NCBI GenBank assembly: GCA_041913045.1 | Contig: JAYSGB010000016.1 | Span: 1-64,000, forward strand | Source: CAMLOF01 sp041913045 | GTDB lineage: Bacteria; Pseudomonadota; Gammaproteobacteria; Burkholderiales; Burkholderiaceae_C | Reading direction: 5' to 3' | Length of the DNA: 64,000 nucleotides | Part shown: piece by piece, positions 1 to 6,830 of the stretch | Position numbering within the stretch: the first letter of the stretch is position 1 | Layout of the letters: every line of letters begins with the position of its first letter | Notes under the pieces: model-generated | Database searches by the model: none | What the model was told of the DNA's origin: nothing | The model's input: the letters and a program-made list of their open reading frames with translations, nothing else | Translations under genes and position numbers: made by a program

Positions 1-144
1 CCCTTCGCCGCGGGAATGACCGGTCTTCTGTTTAACCGCCGGCTGCTGTGGGTCGTCCTCCGTCGATCAGGGTGGCGCTGGACCTCCTACTTCAACGACT
101 CAGAGCGTGCTCGAATTGAGCCTTATTACGTACAAAACTGTTAG
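1..144 (+). CDS. 3' end of an unidentified gene cut by the window edge
   Basis: A reading frame is open from the first base and stops at TAG 142-144, giving about 47 C-terminal residues. They contain a hydrophobic/basic stretch (LLFNRRLLWVVLRR) and a polar tail ending YYVQNC. I do not recognise the family. The stop codon lies inside a hairpin-forming stretch (136-191), and umuC homology begins just after that, so this may be the end of a neighbouring or inserted gene. Confidence is low because only the tail is visible. Confidence 0.3.
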   Translation, partial: PFAAGMTGLLFNRRLLWVVLRRSGWRWTSYFNDSERARIEPYYVQNC

Positions 145-191
145 TCTTGATTCTTGTTGAAGAATCAACGACTAAATACCTACTAACAGTT
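136..191. repeat. Nested inverted repeats at the broken 5' edge of umuC
   Basis: The outer arms AACTGTTAG (136-144) and CTAACAGTT (183-191) are perfect complements. Inside them, TTAGTC-TTGATTCT (141-154) pairs with AGAATCAA-c-GACTAA (161-175) around a 6-base loop. The structure sits between the end of the upstream frame and the first base with umuC homology (about 207). It may be a terminator, the end of a mobile element or a recombination site; the sequence does not decide which. Confidence 0.5.
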
Positions 192-206
192 AGGGTCATT
201 CAGAAC

Positions 207-607
207 AGCTGCGAGCGGGTGTTTAACCCCACGCTGAACGGCCAACCCATCATCGTGCTGTCCAACAACGACGGCTGTGCCATTGCCCGCAGTGATGAAG
301 CCAAGGCCCTGAGCATCAAGATGGGCGCGCCCTGGTTCAAGATCCGTCATCTTGAGTTGGAAGCGGGTCTGAAGGCGTATTCGGCCAACTTCGAGCTGTA
401 CGGTGACATGAGCCACCGCATGATGACCCTGGCCGAAACCTTGGGCTGTGGGCAGGAGGTTTATTCCATCGACGAGTGCTTCCTGGACATGACGGGCATC
501 CGGGATGCCACCGAGCGGTCACGGCGCAAGCAGGCAGAGATTCTGCAGTGCATCGGCATCCCCACCTGCATCGGGATTGCCCACACCAAGACGCAGGCCA
601 AGCTGGC
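207..607 (+). pseudogene. umuC: umuC 5' fragment (DNA polymerase V subunit), lacking its start and interrupted
   Basis: The translation from SCERVFNPTLNG through LSNNDGCAIARSDEAK, APWFK and VYSIDECFLDMTG to AHTKTQAKLA is the N-terminal catalytic half of a UmuC/Y-family polymerase. SIDE is the conserved metal-binding motif. The usual first dozen or so residues (a start followed by NNFYVSCERVF) are absent: homology begins abruptly at 207 after unrelated sequence. At 607 the frame runs into the left terminal repeat of a mobile element, and the matching 3' half resumes at 12896. UmuC normally works with UmuD' in SOS translesion synthesis. This copy cannot make a full protein. Confidence 0.9.
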
Positions 608-625
608 GAGTAGGTCCAGTTGCGA
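605..625 (+). repeat. Left terminal inverted repeat of the umuC element
   Basis: The 21 bases start GGCGA and contain GTCCA at 614-618 and TTGCGA at 620-625. The reverse complement of 12875-12895 matches this at 17 of 21 positions; mismatches are at offsets 6, 9, 15 and 16. The first two or three bases may be umuC sequence rather than element. Confidence 0.8.
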
Positions 626-655
626 CGTCTTTGTAGGTAACCGGACACACTTCCT

Positions 656-699
656 ATATAAAACGCACTGCCTGCGAAGGCAAGCAGTGCGTTTTATAT
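656..699. terminator. Perfect 16-bp hairpin just inside the left element end
   Basis: The arm at 656-671 (ATATAAAACGCACTGC) is the exact reverse complement of 684-699, around a 12-base loop. An A-rich side and a TTTT side flank a GC-rich core, so it can act as an intrinsic terminator in both directions. It would insulate the recombinase operon, which starts at 734, from umuC transcription. It could instead be a structured recombinase site. Confidence 0.6.
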
Positions 700-733
700 T
701 GCGACAATCACCGGTAGGCTTCACAATCCATGC

Positions 734-2008
734 ATGTCCGTAACCGGTTCACTGCCGTTTCGTATCACGACCACCGTCCTTCCGGACGGTGAGCGGCGCG
801 TGTACATGGTGGACGACCGCGGGCTGGAAGACGACCACTCAGCCCTCTTCGTCATCAGCCAGCTGCGGAACGGCAGCCTTTCCGTAGCGACCGAGGAAGC
901 GGCCCTCACCGCGATCAACGTGCTCCATGGCTTCTGCCGCGAATGGGGCATCGATCTGCTGGAACGGTTCCGCGCAGGTGAGTACCTCGCGACGCACGAG
1001 TGCGAAGCGCTGGGGGACTTCACCCGCCACAACTTCGGCGCCGAGTTCAAGAAGCAGCAAAGAGTGGTGGCGCTCGGAAAGGGGCGGCGCGGCTACGTCT
1101 ACTCGAGGAAGCCGGTCGCGCGAGAGACCCAGCGCAAGCGCCTGACGCACATCGCCGCGTACGTCTCCTGGCTTGGCAAGTACCTCCTCACCCACGTCAG
1201 CTCCGAACGCCGAAAGCAGATCGAGGCAATGCGGATTGACATCCTCGAGCAGAAGATGCGTGGTGGTGCTCAGCGAGATGACTTCGATGCGAAGAAGCAC
1301 TTCACGGCGGTTCACAACGCGAGGTTGAACGCGATCATCGCCCCTGGCGCCCCCGAGAACCCGTTCGAGGAATATGTTCAGCTGCGCAACCTGTGCCTGA
1401 TTGAGGTGCTTCGCCAGTGCGGCCTTCGCCTGGGCGAAGCGTTGAACCTGCGCGTGCGCGACATCGACCACGTCAGTCGGGTCCTCAAGGTGCGGCGGCG
1501 TCACGACAGCCCCGACGACCCTCGCGTCAAACAGCCTAATCCGAAAACCCTGGAAAGAAACATCACGATCTCGGCCTACCTGACCGACCTGATCATTGAA
1601 TACGTCGCCGTTCGGAAAAATGTCCCTGGCGCAAAGAAGCACCAGTACCTGTTCGTCACCCACAAGGCAGGGCCGACGCAGGGTCAGCCGATCAGCACGT
1701 CCGCCGTCGAACAGGTCTTCGACAAGATCGCGAGTACCGATAAGAAGCTGGCGCACCTCACGGCCCACAAGTTCAGGCACTTCTTCAGCAGCGAGCTGGC
1801 GGACGAGCAGCAACTGATGCAGGGTACGGACGCGAACAGCCGTGAGCTTCATCGTCGGGTCAGGAACTACCTCGCGGGCCGCAAGGCAACGTCTGAAGTC
1901 GATGCCCTCTACACCGAGCACCACACCAAGCGAGAGGCGCAGAAGATCGCGGAGCAACTGCACGCCCGGATGGCGCCGCCTGTGTCCTTCAAGAGGAAGC
2001 GCGAATGA
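734..2008 (+). CDS. Tyrosine recombinase 1 of the element's trio
   Basis: This 424-residue site-specific recombinase should cut and join DNA at the element ends. The catalytic domain fills the C-terminal half. The first arginine is R232 in CGLRLGEAL, the HxxRH box is H345-KF-R348-H349, and the likely nucleophile is Y393 in DALYTEHH. The N-terminal part (about 50-170) resembles a SAM-like core-binding domain. The start is ATG 734, beyond the left hairpin. The stop overlaps the next gene's start in ATGA (2005-2008), so the three recombinases are probably translationally coupled. It corresponds in position to TnpA of Tn554-like elements; that equivalence is inferred. Confidence 0.88.
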   Translation: MSVTGSLPFRITTTVLPDGERRVYMVDDRGLEDDHSALFVISQLRNGSLSVATEEAALTAINVLHGFCREWGIDLLERFRAGEYLATHECEALGDFTRHNFGAEFKKQQRVVALGKGRRGYVYSRKPVARETQRKRLTHIAAYVSWLGKYLLTHVSSERRKQIEAMRIDILEQKMRGGAQRDDFDAKKHFTAVHNARLNAIIAPGAPENPFEEYVQLRNLCLIEVLRQCGLRLGEALNLRVRDIDHVSRVLKVRRRHDSPDDPRVKQPNPKTLERNITISAYLTDLIIEYVAVRKNVPGAKKHQYLFVTHKAGPTQGQPISTSAVEQVFDKIASTDKKLAHLTAHKFRHFFSSELADEQQLMQGTDANSRELHRRVRNYLAGRKATSEVDALYTEHHTKREAQKIAEQLHARMAPPVSFKRKRE

Positions 2009-3708
2009 GCAAATCAAGCATCCGCGCCCCGCACCACAAAGCCGCCGAGAGCGGTGACGACCATTTGGTCGTCACCCGCTACGGCATCGAGTTCGATGCC
2101 CGTGCGGACTGGTGGCCGATTGATGGCCGGCAGGGAATCGATGCTGCCAGCGTCTGGTCCCTTGTGTCGCCCGAGCTGCGTGCTGGGCTGCAGAAGGCAT
2201 TCCGTGCCGGTGCACGCCGTTATTCGTGGGGCACCTTGATCCAGTACGTCTACGGCCTGAGGCACTACCAGAAGAGCTGTTTCCCAAAAGGCGAAATCAC
2301 GCATTGGCGTTTGTCCGATCTTCGGCTGTATCGGACTGCCTTGATGAAGGAGTTCGGCAACGAGCACTATCTCCTGAGCGTGCGTTCAGTGCTTATCCTG
2401 TGGCACAAGGGCAGTTCGACCGGAGTCGACAAGGATCTGATCGCCTCGCTGAACGAAATGAGGCTCAAAGGCCGCGAAGCCGGCCGCGCTGTGCGTGTTA
2501 TGGACCCCGAAAAAGGCCCGTTCACCGAGCAAGAGCGGCATTCGCTCGTTGAAGGGCTGAATGACGCAGCAGAACGTGGAGCGCTGAGTCTCGATGCCTA
2601 CAGCGCCGTGTACCTGCACGTGGCAAGCGGGCGACGCCCGGTCCAATCGGCCAACCTCAAGTGCTTGGACCTTGTCCGCCAGATCGGGGACCCTGACGCA
2701 GAGTACCCAGAGGGGCGGCCGCTGCACCTGTTGGCCGTGCCACGGGCAAAACAAAAAGGGCATGCGTTTCGCGAAACGCGGCGCGCCATCGATTTGAGCC
2801 CGCAGCACTTCCAGTTGTTCTTGACACAAAAGGAGAGCGTGCAAGAGCGGTTTCGTCGATTGCTGGAAACCAGCGGCTGGAGCCTGCAACCCGGCGACCT
2901 GGAGTACGTCGTCGAAAACCTTCCGCTCTACCCTGCCTGGTCAGTGATCGAAGCAGCGCTCGACACCGCCGGCCAGCTCAGGACCGATGGGCTACACGGT
3001 GAGGCGCTGCACGCACTCCGCCGAGAGTCAGAGGGCAGCGCCTGGCATCGAACTCCATTGCGGCAAGGCCAGGTGCTGATTGAAGCATGTGAGTCAGTGG
3101 GCGCGCTCGGCCGCGATGGAAAGCCACTTCGCGTCACCGCGACACGGCTTCGGTATTCGAAGGGGTCGGGCCTCGCGCGAGATGGATTGCCACCGACCCT
3201 GATCGCATATTTCCTGGATCAATCGACGATCCAATCGGTAAAGATCTACATCGACAACCTGCCCGAGCATGCGGCGCAGATCAATGCGGCCCTGTCGCAA
3301 TCGACCACCCTCCAAAATTTCGCCTCGGCGTTTCGCGGCAAGCTGGTCCGGACGGAAGCCGAAGCTGTCGGGGGCGACAAGCCGGAACAGAGCCGGGTGG
3401 CGTACCACGGCAAGGGGGCGGCAACCTGCGGCCACCTCAAGCAATGCGGGCTGGACGGCGGCATCCCGCGGGCCTGCTACACCTGCAGCCACTTTCAGCC
3501 TTGGGCCGACGGGCCGCACGAGGAGTTCCTCGCAGAACTGGAAGACGAACGCAAGGATCACGTCGCCAAACTGGGGCCTGAAAGCCCTGTCGCCAAGAAA
3601 TGCGACAAGTTGATCTCCGCCGTCAGATATGTCGTGGAACTGTGCCGTCAGCATCGCGAAGCTGAAAGTGAAAGTAAAGGTGAAGGCGAACTGGAGGGCG
3701 TGCTGTGA
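2005..3708 (+). CDS. Tyrosine recombinase 2 of the trio, with a C-terminal zinc-binding-like segment
   Basis: This 567-residue protein is the second, longer and more divergent integrase of the operon. A conserved arginine context (ASGRRPVQSANL, about residue 210) marks the catalytic domain start. The later boxes are less obvious than in the first recombinase, so catalytic competence is uncertain. Near the C-terminus, ATCGHLKQCG and ACYTCSHF form a Cys/His cluster (about residues 475-495), followed by a charged helical tail. Such zinc-like clusters are known at the ends of large integrases in multi-recombinase elements. Its start overlaps the first recombinase by 4 bases and its stop overlaps the third (GTGA). 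Confidence 0.8.
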   Translation: MSKSSIRAPHHKAAESGDDHLVVTRYGIEFDARADWWPIDGRQGIDAASVWSLVSPELRAGLQKAFRAGARRYSWGTLIQYVYGLRHYQKSCFPKGEITHWRLSDLRLYRTALMKEFGNEHYLLSVRSVLILWHKGSSTGVDKDLIASLNEMRLKGREAGRAVRVMDPEKGPFTEQERHSLVEGLNDAAERGALSLDAYSAVYLHVASGRRPVQSANLKCLDLVRQIGDPDAEYPEGRPLHLLAVPRAKQKGHAFRETRRAIDLSPQHFQLFLTQKESVQERFRRLLETSGWSLQPGDLEYVVENLPLYPAWSVIEAALDTAGQLRTDGLHGEALHALRRESEGSAWHRTPLRQGQVLIEACESVGALGRDGKPLRVTATRLRYSKGSGLARDGLPPTLIAYFLDQSTIQSVKIYIDNLPEHAAQINAALSQSTTLQNFASAFRGKLVRTEAEAVGGDKPEQSRVAYHGKGAATCGHLKQCGLDGGIPRACYTCSHFQPWADGPHEEFLAELEDERKDHVAKLGPESPVAKKCDKLISAVRYVVELCRQHREAESESKGEGELEGVL

Positions 3709-5939
3709 GCCGGCAGCAAAACATCGACGTCACGTCGCTGATCACCAAGGATCGCCGCGCTCGCCAAGCGCAGCTGACCGAGTACATCAACTCGGCCCGC
3801 GACGAAGCGCAGGCCCTTGGCTTCCCGTGGGACGAGCCCCGCTGGGAGGGCGTCGGCTACTTCGTCAAACAGCCGTTCTTGCCTCGCGGGGGTAAGCCCA
3901 GAAAGGCGAAGATCGGCCCGGACATGTGCTTGGACGCGGCGTTCATCGAATTCGCCAAGGCCTATGTCACGGAACGGCATTTGACCAACCCCGGCGAGAG
4001 TCAGGAGGGGCACACCAAGCGACTGCAGACCCTTCGGCTCGTGGAGGCTGCACTGCTTGACCTTCGCGGGCTTGCCGACCCGCTGGACATCGATGCAGCG
4101 GTTTTCGACGAGGTCGCTCGGCGAGTCAGTTCTGTGCTGGCGGCCGGCGGGCCATACAAGGTCGGCAGAGAACTGGAAACGCTCGCCGCCGTGATGGCGC
4201 GCCGCGGCGTCCTGCCCGCGATCTGCGAGGACTGGACCAATCCGAACAAGGGGCCGAAGAACACGAACATCGCCGTCGACGCCGAGTCGCAGCGCAAGCG
4301 GGAGCAACGGCTTCCGAACCACGACGCGCTCTACGTGCTGGCCGACATCTTCAACCGCACATTTGACCTTTCCGACGAGCGCGTCCACCGCGACATCTAC
4401 ACCACGAGCATCACCGCGTTGCTCATGTCTGCCCCCTCCCGCGGAGAAGAGCTCCACCGTCTCCCACTCTGCCTCGTGATCAAGGCGACCGACAAGTTCG
4501 GAACGGAGCAGACCGGCCTGCGGCTTGAGGCGTCTAAGGGCTTCGGCGCATACGTGAAGTGGGTCTGGTCCGAAATGGTGCCGGTCGCCGAACTCGCCAT
4601 CGAACGGGTGAAAACAATCACCCAGGAAGCGCGCAATCTCGCCAAGCACCTGGAAGGCCGCAATGCTGGGCGCTTCTACCGCCACCCGAACTGCCCCAAG
4701 GTGGCCGACAACGCTCCGCTCACCGCTGAACAGGTCTGTTTCGCGTTGGGCTACGCCATCAACAACGTACGATACAGCGCAGGAGACTCCCTGCGCGGGA
4801 ACGGCCTGAGCGGCGTCGACGGAACGTACACGCTCCAACGCCTATGGGACGAGGTCGTCTTGCCGCGACATCGGCAATTGCACCCTCACTTCCCCTATGT
4901 GAGCGCCAAGGACAAGGCGCGCGGCAAGAAGGGCGGACTGAAATTCAGCGAAGCGCTCTTCTGCATGCTGCGGCACCAACTGCACCAGTGGAACGGTACT
5001 TCACCGGTGCAGCTTTGGCTCCCCGATCTCAAAGACTTCAGGGTCGACGTCGGGCCATCGCCGCAAACAAACATTTTTGAGCGATACGGGTACATGGATC
5101 CAAGTGGGAAGCCGTTCAAGCTCACGTCCCACCCAATTCGGCATCTGCTCAATACTGAGGCGCAGCGCGTCGGCCTGACAGACGAACAGATCGCACACTG
5201 GTCTGGACGCAGGGTGGTGGCGCAGAACACGACGTACGACCACCGTACCATCGAGGAGCGGGTGGACCAAACCCGCGAAGTTGTCGAGCGCGTCCAGTCT
5301 GCCGTCGCCCTTCCCAACGCCGAGCCTACTCCTGGCGCCGATGTTGTTCACGGCCAATGGGTGATCAAGCTCGTTCGCAAGCCTCGGGCGCTGAGGGACA
5401 TCGAAGACATCCAGCCGCACCTTGCCGGCCTCAAAACCCTCTACGGCGAATGCCACCACGACTGGTCATTCGCGCCCTGCGAGGGGTTCGTCAAATGCCT
5501 GGACTGCAGCGAGCACGCGTGCATCAAGGGCTCCGATTCCGACGCCAAGACCAAGCTCGAGCGACTCGAAGCCTTGCGCGAGGGCGTCATTCGTGATGTT
5601 GCCAAGGCTCGCAAGACCGCCGAGGAGGACATCGATGCTCAGGACTGGCTCAAGGTGCAAGAGCGATACGCAGCCAAGGTGGATCAACTGATCTCGATCC
5701 TCCAAAACGACTCTGTGCCGGACGGTGCGGTGATCCGGTCCGCCGACGGCCAGCACCCGACCCACATGCACCGGGCGCTGCGCGGCCTCGCGATCAAGGC
5801 CATCGAGCAAGGCGGCGGTTCGAACGAGGCGATGACCCGGCTGCTGCAGTCGATCGAAAGTGGTATCGGGGGTAACGACGCAGGCATCACCCACATCGCA
5901 CCGGCGCTGGCCCTCGCGGCACCCCCGGAACCAAGCTAA
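3705..5939 (+). CDS. Tyrosine recombinase 3 of the trio (large, VPA1269-type)
   Basis: This 744-residue protein starts with GTG at 3705, overlapping the previous stop by 4 bases. Its catalytic boxes are visible: APSRGEEL (first arginine, about residue 245), SHPIRHLLN (HxxRH) and AHWSGRR followed by TTYDH (tyrosine region, about 495-515). After the catalytic domain comes a Cys/His-rich segment (CHHDW, CLDCSEHAC; about 582-607) and a long helical tail. The architecture matches the biggest member of three-gene integrase operons; the VPA1269-type label is from memory. Three different recombinases in one operon suggest a heteromeric complex acting at two ends; this is inference. Confidence 0.82.
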   Translation: MSRQQNIDVTSLITKDRRARQAQLTEYINSARDEAQALGFPWDEPRWEGVGYFVKQPFLPRGGKPRKAKIGPDMCLDAAFIEFAKAYVTERHLTNPGESQEGHTKRLQTLRLVEAALLDLRGLADPLDIDAAVFDEVARRVSSVLAAGGPYKVGRELETLAAVMARRGVLPAICEDWTNPNKGPKNTNIAVDAESQRKREQRLPNHDALYVLADIFNRTFDLSDERVHRDIYTTSITALLMSAPSRGEELHRLPLCLVIKATDKFGTEQTGLRLEASKGFGAYVKWVWSEMVPVAELAIERVKTITQEARNLAKHLEGRNAGRFYRHPNCPKVADNAPLTAEQVCFALGYAINNVRYSAGDSLRGNGLSGVDGTYTLQRLWDEVVLPRHRQLHPHFPYVSAKDKARGKKGGLKFSEALFCMLRHQLHQWNGTSPVQLWLPDLKDFRVDVGPSPQTNIFERYGYMDPSGKPFKLTSHPIRHLLNTEAQRVGLTDEQIAHWSGRRVVAQNTTYDHRTIEERVDQTREVVERVQSAVALPNAEPTPGADVVHGQWVIKLVRKPRALRDIEDIQPHLAGLKTLYGECHHDWSFAPCEGFVKCLDCSEHACIKGSDSDAKTKLERLEALREGVIRDVAKARKTAEEDIDAQDWLKVQERYAAKVDQLISILQNDSVPDGAVIRSADGQHPTHMHRALRGLAIKAIEQGGGSNEAMTRLLQSIESGIGGNDAGITHIAPALALAAPPEPS

Positions 5940-5947
5940 CCAGAACT

Positions 5948-6358
5948 ATGTCTCGCAAACCACGCATCCGGCCTGAACACGTCGAGGCGATCGTCAATGC
6001 GATCCGGGTGTACGACGGCGACAAGCTGACCTGGGACACTGTCCGCGACCTCGCCAAACCCATCTTGGACTACCGGCCGACTCGGTCTGGCGTGAACGCA
6101 CATCCGGACATCCAGAACGCGTACAAGGCGAAGGATGTGCGCTTGGAGTTAACGCCAGGTGACCGTATCCCCGCCCCGAAAAGCCTTGCCATGGCAGGTC
6201 GCATGATCGCGGTGCGAGACGCCCAGATCGCCGAGCTGAAGATGCAGATCGACGCGTTCCGAGAGAAATTCGATCGCTGGCGGTACAACGCCTCCCTGCA
6301 GAACATCAAGATCGACAAGCTGGACGCCCCCTTGCCGCCCATCTCGCGAAAGCAGTGA
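5948..6358 (+). CDS. Small coiled-coil protein of the recombinase operon
   Basis: This 136-residue protein starts 8 bases after recombinase 3. Its N-terminal half is a compact charged domain (RIRPEHVEAIVNAIR, TWDTVRDLAK). Residues about 80-120 form a heptad-like helix (RDAQIAELKMQIDAFREKF). No catalytic motif is visible. Small helical partners occupy the same place in other multi-recombinase elements and may help synapsis or DNA binding, but no function can be assigned here. Only one base separates its stop from the next gene's ATG. Confidence 0.75.
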   Translation: MSRKPRIRPEHVEAIVNAIRVYDGDKLTWDTVRDLAKPILDYRPTRSGVNAHPDIQNAYKAKDVRLELTPGDRIPAPKSLAMAGRMIAVRDAQIAELKMQIDAFREKFDRWRYNASLQNIKIDKLDAPLPPISRKQ

Positions 6359-6359
6359 C

Positions 6360-6830
6360 ATGAGCACCAGCACCTCAGAACTGGCTGCGCGAGCGGTCGC
6401 CACTTTCGAGACCTGGATCGCCGAGCGCCAACGGGCCCGCGACTGGCAGGAGTACATCCGCGCCGGCAAGGTCAATCGCAGCGAGGTCGCAAAGGAGTGC
6501 GGTTTCCCCCGCTCGTCCTGGGGCTCGAATCCCGGTCTGGCTGCAGCGCTCGCGCGGGTCGAGGCCGAACTCGCACACCGCGGTCTGCTGTCCGGGGCGA
6601 GTGCAGATCGCGAGAACCTGCCGAAAGAAGCGTTGGCCGAGATCGGAGCCTCTGAGGAACGCACCCGTCGTGCCATGGCATCAAAGGCTTCCCTGGAGAA
6701 GCGCGTCAAGGCGCTCGAAGAGCAGAACGCGGCGTTGCGCGCAGCGAACCGGGATCTGACCGAACGCATTCGGCGGTCCACGTTCGCCGAGCAGCACCTG
6801 GCCGAAACGGGGAGGCTGCTTCCACAATGA
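6360..6830 (+). CDS. TnpC-like / VPA1267-type helical accessory protein
   Basis: This 156-residue protein has an N-terminal segment (about 1-60) that looks like a small helix-turn-helix unit (NRSEVAKECGFPRSSW), followed by a long coiled coil (about 95-145; EKRVKALEEQNAALRAAN). In Tn554-like elements a small third protein influences the orientation and frequency of transposition; equivalence here is by position and shape only. The stop overlaps the helicase start by 4 bases (ATGA at 6827-6830), which supports one operon from 734 to 9238. Confidence 0.75.
   Translation: MSTSTSELAARAVATFETWIAERQRARDWQEYIRAGKVNRSEVAKECGFPRSSWGSNPGLAAALARVEAELAHRGLLSGASADRENLPKEALAEIGASEERTRRAMASKASLEKRVKALEEQNAALRAANRDLTERIRRSTFAEQHLAETGRLLPQ

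Noticed and set aside
839..2017. A 392-codon minus-strand open frame over recombinase 1
   Set aside because: The + strand has all the tyrosine recombinase boxes and an overlapping operon; the antisense frame has no ribosome site.
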